Shown here one piece after another: positions 19,330 through 28,723 of a stretch of 62,825 nucleotides of DNA. Under the pieces are notes generated by a model, which was not told where the DNA came from, made no database searches, and worked only from the letters and a program-made list of their open reading frames with translations. Within the stretch, counting starts at the first letter, position 1; every line of letters begins with the position of its first letter. The position numbers were made by a program, and so were the translations under genes. The stretch comes from Trichodesmium erythraeum GBRTRLIN201 (GTDB taxonomy: Bacteria; Cyanobacteriota; Cyanobacteriia; Cyanobacteriales; Microcoleaceae): contig JAGGDU010000014.1 in the NCBI GenBank assembly GCA_018457135.1, positions 1 through 62,825 on the forward strand, read 5' to 3'.

Positions 19330-20646
19330 CTAAAACCTAATGCCTAATAAAAACTCTCCAAAATATTTTTGATATAACTGACAACCAGTTTTAGCCTTAT
19401 TACCTTCAATTTTAATTAATCCCATAGCTTCTAGCTGACGTACCTCTCTATTTTTATCAGAAAAACTGACTGGTTCATTAGCTTTTAATATTTCTTGAAA
19501 AACTGTTTTAATTTTTGACCTTTTGTCTATAGTTTCTAAATGTCTGCTGAAATGGTCTCGATAAATTCCACTATCAGTGGGGGCTTCTTTTAAGAATTTT
19601 TCAATTGTCAATTCTTCCTGAGACATTCTATATAAAGCTAACCTAATTAAATAAGGATGCCCTCCTACCATAGACATTAAATCAGTCACTATTTTGGGGT
19701 CAAGTTGGTATAAGAATATTAATCGAGTTACTTCTTCTTTTGTAAACTCCTTTAATTCTATTGAGCTGCCTACATTAAAAGGAGATTGATAAATATCTAA
19801 TTTGCCATGATATTCTGTAGAATAAGCAATTACTATTCGTAAATTTTTCCAAATTTTGACATTATTACTTTCTTCATACCAATGTCTTAACATCCCACAA
19901 AAATCTTTAGTTATTTCTGGATATTGGAAAATTTCATCCACTTCATCTAATATTAAAACTAAGTTTTTCTGTAAATTCAGCAATAGTGATTTTAAATCTT
20001 TAGTACAAGAAATTTTAGCATTATTATTATCCCAATTAGAGCCTTTTGAAACATCTGGGAACCGACTTTTGATGATTTTATTAAATGCTTTAATAAAATT
20101 ATTAACACTACTGATATTTGGGGGCTCAATCAAAAGATCGAATCTCAGATACTGAGAAATATAATTATTGTCATTTGCTTTGGCTTGTATCTGATTGATC
20201 AGAGAAGTTTTACCCATTTTTTTGGGTGCTTTTATTCTGATTAAAGAACCTGGTCTTTCTATAGTCTCGTAGCATTGAGATTCAACAGAACGACGTGGAA
20301 TCTGATGACGTTCTATATAAAAAGGGGAGTCTGGTTCTTCAGGTTTATCTGGCATTAAAATTGGATAAGAAGCATAAGATTTAATTAGTTGTTGATCAAC
20401 CATATCAGGTTTATATTGGCTAAATATCTTAACTAAGTATTCTGTTGCTTTACAATTCTGATTAGATTCTAAATAGTTGAATTTTTTAGCGATCGCTTTG
20501 AATTTGTGACTAACATTTGTCTCTACACACTTGAGGGCTTTAGCAATTTCTTTACGTTGCTTATTAGCAAATAATAACTTTAGTGTTTTTTCGTCATTCT
20601 TTGTTAATTGAGAGGAATAAATATATTCAAATATTTCTTTATTCAT
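19330..20646 (-). CDS. HTH plus AAA_35-like ATPase
   Basis: A 438-residue soluble protein. Residues 12-58 form a helix-turn-helix like the N-terminal domain of vWA-MoxR-associated proteins (DEKTLKLLFANKQRKEIAKA). Then comes a linker and an AAA_35-type ATPase with YIERHQIPRR, Walker A IKAPKKMGKTSL (138-149), Walker B LVLILDEVDEIF and a C-terminal winged-helix-like region. It shares this ATPase type with the CHASE2 protein downstream. It is probably a DNA-binding or scaffold regulator in the same signalling set. Its stop codon falls inside ACCTAAA heptamers, so the C-terminus (GIRF) may be repeat-derived. Conflict-type defence functions are possible for such STAND proteins but not shown. Confidence 0.8.
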   Translation of the reverse strand: MNKEIFEYIYSSQLTKNDEKTLKLLFANKQRKEIAKALKCVETNVSHKFKAIAKKFNYLESNQNCKATEYLVKIFSQYKPDMVDQQLIKSYASYPILMPDKPEEPDSPFYIERHQIPRRSVESQCYETIERPGSLIRIKAPKKMGKTSLINQIQAKANDNNYISQYLRFDLLIEPPNISSVNNFIKAFNKIIKSRFPDVSKGSNWDNNNAKISCTKDLKSLLLNLQKNLVLILDEVDEIFQYPEITKDFCGMLRHWYEESNNVKIWKNLRIVIAYSTEYHGKLDIYQSPFNVGSSIELKEFTKEEVTRLIFLYQLDPKIVTDLMSMVGGHPYLIRLALYRMSQEELTIEKFLKEAPTDSGIYRDHFSRHLETIDKRSKIKTVFQEILKANEPVSFSDKNREVRQLEAMGLIKIEGNKAKTGCQLYQKYFGEFLLGIRF

Positions 20647-21572
20647 AACTTTTTTATTTGCCAGTTTAGCACATATTTTCTACCTATTCTTAATGTTCAT
20701 AGTTTTTGATAAAGACAATAATCGATCCTCATAAATCCGGTTTCTTCTTTAGGTGCATATGTTCAAATTAAATGATTATAATATTTCAAGGTATTATTAT
20801 AGCAATTCTATCTCAAGAATCAAAATAATGGCCTTTTAAGGCAGGAGGTAGAAGGTGCCTGTGCTAAAGTAAAAGAAGTTGGAGCTATTTTTTAAGAAGT
20901 CATGATTCTACATGCAGCATTTAGGTCCCTATTGTACTTAGGTATTTTCACCACAGAAAAACCCCTTGAATGTTAATTTAGATAAGGAAATCACAGTATG
21001 TACCATAAAAATAGCTAAAACCCTTGCTTGTTAAGGATTAGTACTTTTTTACAGTTCAAACTTTCCGTTGTCTATATTTGGGCGTATTTTTTACTGCTTT
21101 TTTTGTGTAAGTCTCAATATGAGGAGAATTAAAGTACCAGAAAAGCGATGGCTGCCCTTCACACTAAATGCCAAATTATTGTTTGAGAAAGATTTAGCTT
21201 AATAGTAAAAAGGTGAATTATATTTTCACCTTTTCCCTCACTTTATGCTAGAGGAGAGACTTTATTTCACTTTTGATCTATTCAAAAAAAGCTGATTTAT
21301 AATTAAATTCGTTGGGAAAGGAAAACTGAAACTACTCAAAAACTTAATATATAAACCTTTCAGCTTTTTAAGCTTTAAAAAGACTTTACCCTTTAATAAT
21401 AAGGATCTTAGCTACTTTTTTTAGTTTAGTTCTCAACAAGTCTATTGTTAATTATTTGTTCTGAAGATAGTGACTAATTTCAGAAAATAATACAATTCAA
21501 CTAGCAAGGACAAAATTATGCCTAAAGTTTGTGATTTAACAATAAGTATTATAGCTTCAAGAAGGTTATGCG
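20647..21572. other. Intergenic with one hairpin; no gene
   Basis: About 900 bp without a supported gene. A perfect 10-bp hairpin (AAAAGGTGAA 21208-21217, TTCACCTTTT 21225-21234, loop TTATATT) is terminator-like in either direction. A short GCAGGAGGTAGAAGG tract near 20840 resembles cyanobacterial heptamer repeats. Confidence 0.4.
21208..21234. terminator. Perfect 10-bp A/T-flanked hairpin
   Basis: The stem AAAAGGTGAA/TTCACCTTTT with a 7-base loop has A's on the left and T's on the right, so it could work as a terminator on both strands. No intact gene ends nearby, so its role is unclear. Confidence 0.4.
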
Positions 21573-21985
21573 TCAATAAAGTGTGGGAATAGTAATGTAA
21601 CTATTGTTCCTCCATACTTTTAATTCTTATAGAATGTCTTCTGTGTGGCCATCACAAAACTCAGGTATCCAGGTAAAAACTAAACCGAGCAACTAGAGAG
21701 AACCAATGGAATTGTTAGACAGCAAAAAGATCTTGGGCACCGGCGACAGAATAAGTTTGGGAAAATATGACTACAAACCTTACGGTTACCTCAGTTTGTT
21801 GTCAGTTACTTCAATTGGATTTCTGGATCCACATTCGTAAAGAAAAATACTGCGGTACAAAAGGCCTGGTTAGCTCTTGCCGTTTGGGAATGGAATAATC
21901 TAGTTATTGAACCCACACTTTGCGCTTTGCACCACTGGGTTTTTGAGATTATAAATTTCGTTGAGAAATATCTCTGTGAGAAAAA
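21573..21985 (+). pseudogene. IS1-like transposase remnant
   Basis: The left part (KCGNSNVTIVPPYF, then FCVAITKLRY) matches the start of the IS1-like transposase at 40350. After a large internal deletion the C-terminus follows in several frames: NGIVRQQKDLGHRRQNKFGK, then VVSYFNWIWIHIRKEKY. That is the conserved RLERTNGIVRQQ-HRRQNKFGK-VVSYFNWIW block of these transposases. It ends about 60 bp before the HTH gene and probably cut away that gene's native upstream region. Confidence 0.75.
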
Positions 21986-22047
21986 CTGGAGTGTCAAAAA
22001 ATAATTATAAACCTATGTTATACAATCACTCAAAATCCAAAATCACA

Positions 22048-22623
22048 ATGAATGAGTCAAGTTTACACGGCAGCTGCTTGACGTCTTTTCAGCGTAAATT
22101 GTTAGAAAAAAGTCTAGATAAGAAGTTGACCAGGCAATATCGCCAGAGAATAGAAATCATGCTTCTAGCAGATGAAGGCAAAACCCAGACCCAGATCCGT
22201 GAGGCTATAGGTTGTTCTCTAGCTACAGCTAGATACTGGATATTTATTGCTCAGTCTGGTCAAGCTCAACAATGGAAGAATCACCCTATAGGTCGTCCTC
22301 AAGAAGTTAATGAACAATATTTAGAGCGGTTGAAAGAGTTATTAACTAATAGTCCTAAGAAATGTGGTTATGCATTTGAGCGGTGGACTGCTAATTGCTT
22401 AGGGAAACATTTAGCTAAAGAATTTGGGGTAGAATTTAGCGATCGCCATATTAACCGTTTAATCAAAAAGATGGGATTATCTACTAAAACATTATCAGCT
22501 CAAACTGATGAAACTATTAGTCAAAATGCCAAGAGAAAAAACATTGCAATTCGCGACCTGACCTCAGAGCAAAATGTTAACTCTGATTTGGAAACGTTAA
22601 CTTTCAACACTTTAGTTATTTAA
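22048..22623 (+). CDS. Winged helix-turn-helix protein, cassette regulator candidate
   Basis: A DNA-binding protein with two HTH units. The first is FQRKLLEKSLDKKLTRQYRQ with IREAIGCSLATARYWI (near residues 14-75), and the second is a winged-helix region FGVEFSDRHINRLIKKMGLS (near 130-150). The fold resembles the N-terminal DNA-binding half of IS630-type transposases, but no DDE domain follows, so it is either a domesticated transposase HTH or a regulator. I place the start at ATG 22048 (MNESSLHG). Frames open further upstream but only into transposon debris. It lies 113 bp before the peptide-exporter gene on the same strand. Control of the 23-bp operators found downstream is a guess from position. 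Confidence 0.7.
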   Translation: MNESSLHGSCLTSFQRKLLEKSLDKKLTRQYRQRIEIMLLADEGKTQTQIREAIGCSLATARYWIFIAQSGQAQQWKNHPIGRPQEVNEQYLERLKELLTNSPKKCGYAFERWTANCLGKHLAKEFGVEFSDRHINRLIKKMGLSTKTLSAQTDETISQNAKRKNIAIRDLTSEQNVNSDLETLTFNTLVI

Positions 22624-22736
22624 AATAAGAATCAAACGCTTTTTTCCCTGAGGCTTTTTGACAACAAAGCAGCATGATCTTAATTTTCAACTCCAATTTA
22701 ATCAAAATAAATATTTAATAACTAAAATTTTGAGTT

Positions 22737-25463
22737 ATGGTTAAAACTGCATCCACTCCAAGTTTAACTCAAGAGCAGCTTAGTGATGTCTTAGGATATC
22801 AACTTTCACAGCAGGAAATAGAAAGTTGCTTGAAAAATATGGAAAATTTAACGCCCAAAGTCGGTCAATTTTGGCAAACAGCAGATGCTCAAACCGGCAT
22901 ATATATAATCACCAAAGGCAAAGTTAGACTCTTAGATACTGAGGGTGAATTAATGACTACCCTTGTTGCTGGAGCTTCATTTGGGGAATCTACCCTATTT
23001 CCAGATAACTCTTTTTTATCCTACTCTGCTAGAGCATCAGTAAATCTCAAACTTTCCTATCTCTCTCGAGAAGCTCTACTCCCACTAATTAAAAAACATC
23101 CTCAAATTCGAGAACATCTTTACCAAGTTGCTCTCAAACTTAATGCTCTACAGAAAAAAGCGGAGCCAGAAATTCCCAATTCTTTGGGTAAAAATCTGCC
23201 AGAATTTAACAGGACTGAATATGAGCAACCAGAGGTTATAGGACAAAAAGCTATTAACAAAGCCTATTTCCCTAGTCCCACCCAAAGAGTAGGTCATCTC
23301 TGGCAGCGTATTACCAGACGCTATCCATTCTTTGCCCAACAAAGCGGTTCTGACTGTGGTGCGGCTTGTTTAGTCATGGTTGCTCGTTACTGGGGCAAAA
23401 ATTTCAGCGTGAATAGGGTGCGCGATATTGCTAATGTAGACCGTAACGGTGCTTCACTTCGAGGATTATCTGCTGCTGCAGAAAGCATTGGATATTCTAC
23501 CAGACCAGTTAAGGCAAGTCTTGATCAATTAGCTAAACAAAAATTACCAGCGATCGCTCACTGGGAAGGTAAACATTATGTGGTAGTCTATGAGGTCACC
23601 CATAAACAGGTGATCATCGCTGACCCCGCTATTGGTCAACGCCATCTTACTTATCCAGAATTTAAAGCTGGTTGGACTGGCTATACTTTACTCCTACAAC
23701 CTACTGCATTAATCAAAAAACTTAAAGATACCACTACTCCTTTCTGGCAATTTTTTGAGTTGGTCAGTCCTCATGGACAAGTTCTATTGGAAGTATTTAT
23801 CACTTCTCTAGTAATTCAAATATTTGGACTTATTACCCCTCTATTTACCCAACTACTACTAGACCGGGTAGTTGTTCAAGGTAGCACTCTAACTCTAACA
23901 GCAGTGGGATTAGGTTTAGTGCTCTTTGGCTTATTTCAGGTGGCTATGACGGGTTTGCGACAATATCTCCTTGATCACACGGCTAATAGAGTACATATAG
24001 CCATGATCGTTGGGTTTATTCGCCACACATTCCGACTACCCATGAGTTTTTTTGAGTCTCGTTATGTGGGGGATATTATTGCTCGGGTTCAAGAAAACCG
24101 GAAAATTGAGAATTTCTTAACTGGAGAAGCTCTTTCTATTGTCTTAGATTTGCTGACGGTATTTGTTTATGTAGGGCTAATGTTCTGGTATAGCTGGAAG
24201 ATGGCTTTGCTAGCATTGGTTATTGTGCCACCGTTTTTTTTATTAGCACTTATTGCTACACCCTTTCTCCAAAAAATCTCTAGAGAAATATTTGCCGCTC
24301 TAGCTGAAGAAAGTAGTTATCTGATTCAATCTTTGACTGGTGTAAATACTGTGAAATCTCTGGCAGTTGAGCAAACAGTACGCTGGCGGTGGGAGGAACT
24401 TCTGAATAAGTCAATCAGAAAAAACTTTTCTGGACAGGTGATGGGTAACCGACTGCAAATGTTTAGCTTAACTATTGAATCTTTAGTAACGACGGGGTTA
24501 CTATGGTTTGGAGCTTGGTTGGTTATTCAGGGAGAGTTAACTATTGGGCAGTTGGTGGCTTTTAATATGTTGATAGGTAATGTGATTAGCCCTTTTCAGC
24601 GACTGACGGTTTTGTGGAATCAGTTACAGGAGGTGGTTATTGCCATGGAGCGTATTAATGATGTGATTGATACTGAGCCTGAGGAAGATTTACAATCTCA
24701 GGCACGTCAGTATTTGACGGAGCTACGGGGTAATATTATTTTTGATAATGTGACTTTCCGTTACCACCCAGAAAGCGATATTAATGTTTTGGAAAATCTG
24801 AGTTTTGAGGTGAAAGCTGGACAAACTGTGGCTTTGGTGGGGCGCTCTGGGTCTGGGAAGACAACAATTTCTAAGTTGGTTTTGGGGTTGTATCCGCCTA
24901 CTGATGGGAAAATTTTGATTGATGGTTACGATATCACGGCGATTTCGTTGCCATCCCTGCGGAATAAAGTGGGTGTGGTTGATCAGGATACTTTTTTATT
25001 TGGTGGCACTATTCGGGAAAATTTGACTATGGCTTGTCCTTCTGCAACTCTTGAAGATATTGTGGATGCTGCTAGGTTAGCTGGTGCTGATGAGTTTATT
25101 CAACGGTTGCCGATGGGTTATGAAACTCAGATAGGGGAAGGTGGGGGTTTGTTGTCTGGTGGTCAACGGCAAAGATTAGCGATCGCTCGTGCTTTGTTAG
25201 GAAAACCCTGTTTTTTGGTTTTTGATGAGGCTACTTCTCATCTGGATGTTGAGTCGGAGCGAATTATTCAGAGGAATTTGAATACTATTCTCCAGGGTCG
25301 CACTTCGTTAATTATTGCTCACCGTTTATCTACTGTGAGAAATGCTGATCTAATTTTAGTGTTGGATCGGGGGGTATTAATTGAGCAGGGAAATCATGAA
25401 GAGTTGATGGCGAAACGGGGACATTATTATTATTTGAATCGTCAACAGTTAGATGTTGGGTAG
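22737..25463 (+). CDS. C39 peptidase-containing ABC exporter with N-terminal cyclic-nucleotide-binding domain
   Basis: A bacteriocin/RiPP exporter of 908 residues. Residues 30-135 form a CNBD-like domain (ITKGKVRLLDTEGELMTTLV; GASFGESTLFPD). Residues 196-325 are a C39 peptidase, with Cys207 in SDCGAACL, His280 in KHYVVVYEV and Asp296 in IADP, so it should be active and cut after Gly-Gly leaders. A six-helix membrane domain (330-620) and an ATPase follow: Walker A GRSGSGKTT, signature LLSGGQRQR, Walker B FLVFDEATSHLD. It sits in the inner membrane and would cut the leader while exporting the core. Neighbours are an HlyD adaptor and, beyond, two GG-leader precursor genes. The CNBD suggests gating by a nucleotide or simply a structural fold. 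Confidence 0.95.
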   Translation: MVKTASTPSLTQEQLSDVLGYQLSQQEIESCLKNMENLTPKVGQFWQTADAQTGIYIITKGKVRLLDTEGELMTTLVAGASFGESTLFPDNSFLSYSARASVNLKLSYLSREALLPLIKKHPQIREHLYQVALKLNALQKKAEPEIPNSLGKNLPEFNRTEYEQPEVIGQKAINKAYFPSPTQRVGHLWQRITRRYPFFAQQSGSDCGAACLVMVARYWGKNFSVNRVRDIANVDRNGASLRGLSAAAESIGYSTRPVKASLDQLAKQKLPAIAHWEGKHYVVVYEVTHKQVIIADPAIGQRHLTYPEFKAGWTGYTLLLQPTALIKKLKDTTTPFWQFFELVSPHGQVLLEVFITSLVIQIFGLITPLFTQLLLDRVVVQGSTLTLTAVGLGLVLFGLFQVAMTGLRQYLLDHTANRVHIAMIVGFIRHTFRLPMSFFESRYVGDIIARVQENRKIENFLTGEALSIVLDLLTVFVYVGLMFWYSWKMALLALVIVPPFFLLALIATPFLQKISREIFAALAEESSYLIQSLTGVNTVKSLAVEQTVRWRWEELLNKSIRKNFSGQVMGNRLQMFSLTIESLVTTGLLWFGAWLVIQGELTIGQLVAFNMLIGNVISPFQRLTVLWNQLQEVVIAMERINDVIDTEPEEDLQSQARQYLTELRGNIIFDNVTFRYHPESDINVLENLSFEVKAGQTVALVGRSGSGKTTISKLVLGLYPPTDGKILIDGYDITAISLPSLRNKVGVVDQDTFLFGGTIRENLTMACPSATLEDIVDAARLAGADEFIQRLPMGYETQIGEGGGLLSGGQRQRLAIARALLGKPCFLVFDEATSHLDVESERIIQRNLNTILQGRTSLIIAHRLSTVRNADLILVLDRGVLIEQGNHEELMAKRGHYYYLNRQQLDVG

Positions 25464-25793
25464 GTAGAATAAAAATTTAGGTTGGGCAAAACGAAGTGAA
25501 ACCTAACAAAGATTTTAACTTTTAACTTCCGTAAAACGGTATAAGGCACGAGATTTTACCATTTATAAAAAACTTTTCTACGGGGTCTTTGGAGAAAGGT
25601 AACTACGCCGACAGCACTTTTGAGATTAGGCTGAATAGCCAGAAACCCCTACTGAAATAAAAACTGCTGTAACTCTGATCAACTAACTTCTAACCCGGAC
25701 CTGGAGGAGAAGTAGGTGGGGATATTGCATACAACTTCAGTACAAAAGTAGAGGGTAAATTTTACTAGAAAAAATACAATTATTATAAAAGTT
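25464..25793. repeat. Intergenic palindromic repeat (TAGGTTGGGC type)
   Basis: The 330-bp gap between exporter and HlyD genes holds a TTAGGTTGGGC...GAAACCTAAC element (25480-25506). It is a member of the same family of TAGGTTGGGTT repeats seen at 30697-31070. No ORF is present. The gap does not rule out co-transcription. Confidence 0.5.
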
Positions 25794-27677
25794 ATGCCAC
25801 AAGAATTGAACTTAACTTTAGAGTCAAATGGTCATAAACCTTTAGAGGTTGACTTAGTAACATTAGAAAAAAGTTTGAAGAATTCTAACTATCAAGAAAC
25901 AGCAGTTACAAAGTTAGATGAATCTGTTGATGATTGGTCTTTTGCTACTAAAGAATTATTAGATGCTTTACCACAACGTTGGACACGAGGATTACTATAT
26001 CTTTTAATAGGATTTGTAGCGATCGCTCTCCCTTGGGGAATGTTTTCTCAAGTAGATGAAACTGGTTCAGCTAGAGGACGTTTAGAACCTCAAGGTGGTA
26101 CTTTTAAACAAGAGCTAAATTTAACGTTTACCGCATATACACAAACGGCAAAAGTTGAGAAAGTTTATGTTAAACAAGGGGATAAAATTAAGGCTGGAGA
26201 TATTTTAATAGAATTAGAATCTCGCCCTATTCATGACCGACTTGCTCAACTCCAAATTCAACTGCAAAATCAGAAAAATCGACTTAGTAAGATTCAACAA
26301 CAAAAAAATCAATTGGAAATTGAACTTCGTACCCAAGAACGACAAAATGAATCTCAAAAATTAGAAAAATTAGCTCAAGTGGGGCAAGCACGACAAAACG
26401 CACAATCTCTTAAAACAATGTACAATTTACAGGAACAAGAAAAACTGACCCAAGTTCATCAAGCAGAACAAAATTTGGCGGCTCTCAGAAGAACATTAAA
26501 TTTACAAAGGGAAGAAAAATTAGTACAAGTTTATCAAGCAGAAGAAAATTTGGGAGCTCTTAAGAGAGCGTTGAGTTTACAGAAAGAAGAAAAAATGGCT
26601 CAATTCAATCAAGCAAAACGACAATTAAAAGATAGTCAAATTGCTTATCAATTATCAGAAATTCGCTGGGAAAAGGCTATGAAAGAAGTAGAACGTTATC
26701 GTGGTCTTTGGGACCAGGGTGTGGTGACGGAAATACAATTAGTTGAGCATGAAAATATTGGGCGAGAAAGACAAAGAATGTTGGAGCAAAGTCAAGCAGA
26801 TATTGAGCAAGCTAAATTACGAATAGAAGAGCAAGAGGGTAGTTATAAGAGGGTTATTCATCAAGGAAAGGCAGATATTAAGCAAGCTGAATTACGTTTG
26901 GCAGAGCAAAAAGGTAGTTATGAAAGAATTATTAATCAAGGGGAGGCAGATATTGAGCAAGCTGAGTTACGTTTGGCAGAACAAAAGAGTAGTTATGAAA
27001 TGGTAATTAATCAAGTTAAGGCAGATATTAAGCAGGCTGAATTACGTTTGAATGAGCAAGAAAATAGCTCTAAAACTATTACTCATTCTGGGAAAATTGC
27101 TATATCAAAAATACAAGAGCAACTTCAGAGTATGGATAGTCAAATTGTTAGTATTCAAGGAGAAATTGCTCAGACAAATAAAGAGATTGATTCTTTAAAT
27201 TTTCAGTTAGAGCAACGAGTAGTTAGGGCGCAACAGGGAGGTACTATTTTTAATTTCCCCATCAAAGGTGTGGGAGATGTTGTGCAACAAGGAGAGATGA
27301 TAGTGGAGATAGCTCCTAGGGAAACGAGTCTTTTATTAAAGGCGGATATGGCAACTACAGAAAGTGGTTCGTTAAGGGAAGGAATGGAGGTAAAAATGAA
27401 GTTTGATGCCTATCCTTTTCAGGATTATGGTGTAGTTGGGGGATGGTTGAAAGAGATTTCTCCTACTTCAAAAATGCAGGAAACTGCTGAGGGAAATGTG
27501 GCTATTTATGAGTTAAAGGTTGAGTTGGATGAGTATTGTATTCCTACTGCTAATGAGTGTGTTGTTTTGCGTCCGGGGGATACGGCAACGGCTGAGGTTG
27601 TTGTGCGTCAGCGTCCTTTGATTGATTTTATTCTTGACCCGTTTAAGAAGTTACAAAAAGGAGGTTTAGAGTTGTAG
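25794..27677 (+). CDS. HlyD-family membrane fusion (adaptor) protein with long repeat-built coiled coil
   Basis: The periplasmic adaptor that links the ABC exporter to an outer-membrane channel. It has 627 residues, longer than most HlyD proteins. Residues 70-85 form the single membrane helix (LLYLLIGFVAIALPWGMF). Then comes a lipoyl/barrel-sandwich strand (VEKVYVKQGDKIKAGDILIE), a long coiled coil (about 145-475), and the closing half (VVRAQQGGTIFNFPIKGVGD) with a C-terminal beta-barrel. The coiled coil is made of two blocks of 25-residue repeats, so the hairpin has grown by duplication. The start ATG follows a weak AT-rich leader. No TolC gene is in the window. Its function with the C39 exporter is inferred from adjacency. 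Confidence 0.92.
   Translation: MPQELNLTLESNGHKPLEVDLVTLEKSLKNSNYQETAVTKLDESVDDWSFATKELLDALPQRWTRGLLYLLIGFVAIALPWGMFSQVDETGSARGRLEPQGGTFKQELNLTFTAYTQTAKVEKVYVKQGDKIKAGDILIELESRPIHDRLAQLQIQLQNQKNRLSKIQQQKNQLEIELRTQERQNESQKLEKLAQVGQARQNAQSLKTMYNLQEQEKLTQVHQAEQNLAALRRTLNLQREEKLVQVYQAEENLGALKRALSLQKEEKMAQFNQAKRQLKDSQIAYQLSEIRWEKAMKEVERYRGLWDQGVVTEIQLVEHENIGRERQRMLEQSQADIEQAKLRIEEQEGSYKRVIHQGKADIKQAELRLAEQKGSYERIINQGEADIEQAELRLAEQKSSYEMVINQVKADIKQAELRLNEQENSSKTITHSGKIAISKIQEQLQSMDSQIVSIQGEIAQTNKEIDSLNFQLEQRVVRAQQGGTIFNFPIKGVGDVVQQGEMIVEIAPRETSLLLKADMATTESGSLREGMEVKMKFDAYPFQDYGVVGGWLKEISPTSKMQETAEGNVAIYELKVELDEYCIPTANECVVLRPGDTATAEVVVRQRPLIDFILDPFKKLQKGGLEL
26364..27095 (+). repeat. Two blocks of 75-bp tandem repeats in the HlyD coiled coil
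   Basis: Block 1 has units starting at 26364, 26439, 26514 and 26589 (GAAAAA... encoding EKL-QV-QAE-NL). Block 2 has units starting at 26796, 26871, 26946 and 27021 (GCAGATATT... encoding ADI-QAELRL-EQ). All spacings are exactly 75 bp, or 25 codons. The two blocks differ from each other in sequence but share the period, which suits a coiled-coil register. Confidence 0.9.
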
Positions 27678-27900
27678 AAATAATTAATGATTGACGGTTA
27701 ATTAGGGTTACCAGAAGTTGATAATATTATGTTGGTTTGAATAGTTATAATTTAAGCTGGTAGTAAGGCAATAGCCCTAATGTGGATATTTCAATAGACA
27801 AAGCCCTGGGACAAACAAAAAAATTGTACTGTTATAAATTGTTTGCGGGTCATTGGGCGCTCAGTTACCACCAAGAAATTCATTTTTTTGCTTATAGTAG

Positions 27901-27920
27901 AAGTCATTTTTAGATGACTT
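27901..27920 (+). terminator. Short stem-loop between hlyD and the PpiC gene
   Basis: AAGTCAT (27901-27907) pairs with ATGACTT (27914-27920) around a 6-base T-rich loop, followed by scattered T's and, 10 bases on, a run of T's. It may be a weak terminator or attenuator ahead of the PpiC-type gene. Confidence 0.4.
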
Positions 27921-27961
27921 TTGATACTCATTTTTTTTATTAATTAATTAGGAGAATAATT

Positions 27962-28723
27962 ATGTTACAATCTATTATTATTACTGCTGAAGATATTTTG
28001 AAGCACATTAAGTTATCTTTAAAAACTTCTGAGCTGAAAGAAGAGATTATTACTCGCGAGATTATTCTGAATGCAGCGAAGGAAGCGGGTATAAAAGTGG
28101 AGACTGAAGAACTGCAGAAAGCGGCAGATACTATGAGGTTTGTAAATAAACTTCATAGCGCCCAAGACACTTTTGCTTGGTTAGAAAAGTTTTGTCTATC
28201 TATTGATGATTTTGAGGAAGTTGTCTATATAAGTGTTGTTGCTCAAAAATTGGTGGCTCATCTGTTTGCAGATAAAGTTGAGCCATATTTTTATGAAAAT
28301 CAATTGAATTATGCTGGTGTGGTGATGTATGAGGTGGTTTTGGATGATCAAGATTTAGGGATGGAATTATTCTATGCTATTCAGGAAGGGGAAACAAGTT
28401 TCTATGATGTGGCTCATGAATACATTGAAGATATAGAGTTACGTCGTCAGGGGGGATATCGAGGGGTGTTGTATCGTAAGGATTTGAAACCAGAGATTTC
28501 TGCGGCTGTTTTTGCGGCTAAACCTCCCCAGATGATTAAACCTATTGTGACTTCTAAGGGGGTACATTTGATTTTTGTGGAGGAAATTATTTCAGCAGAG
28601 TTAGATAATAAGTTGCGCTCTCAGATTTTTGCGGAGTTGTTTGATGAGTGGCTTAAGAAGCAAGTTGAGTCGGTTGAAGTTTTAATTGATTTAGATTTAA
28701 ATAGTAAACTTATTGCTGCATAG
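27962..28723 (+). CDS. PpiC/parvulin-type peptidylprolyl isomerase (SurA-like)
   Basis: A 253-residue protein with an N-terminal SurA-like helical region (about 15-115) and a degenerate parvulin domain (about 125-220: YEVVLDDQDLGMELFYAIQE, then RQGGYRGVLYRKDL and IKPIVTSKGVHLIFVEEI). No signal peptide is visible, so it probably acts in the cytoplasm or peripherally. GGAG lies seven bases before the ATG. In cyanobacteria such PpiC genes accompany C39 exporters and GG-leader peptides, so a role as chaperone or isomerase for the precursor is likely but unproven. It is the last plus-strand gene of the cassette; precursor genes follow in the opposite direction. Confidence 0.82.
   Translation: MLQSIIITAEDILKHIKLSLKTSELKEEIITREIILNAAKEAGIKVETEELQKAADTMRFVNKLHSAQDTFAWLEKFCLSIDDFEEVVYISVVAQKLVAHLFADKVEPYFYENQLNYAGVVMYEVVLDDQDLGMELFYAIQEGETSFYDVAHEYIEDIELRRQGGYRGVLYRKDLKPEISAAVFAAKPPQMIKPIVTSKGVHLIFVEEIISAELDNKLRSQIFAELFDEWLKKQVESVEVLIDLDLNSKLIAA

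Noticed and set aside
26364..27095. Regular 75-bp repeats as a CRISPR array
   Set aside because: The repeats are continuous, in frame, without spacers, and encode coiled coil inside hlyD. No cas gene is present.
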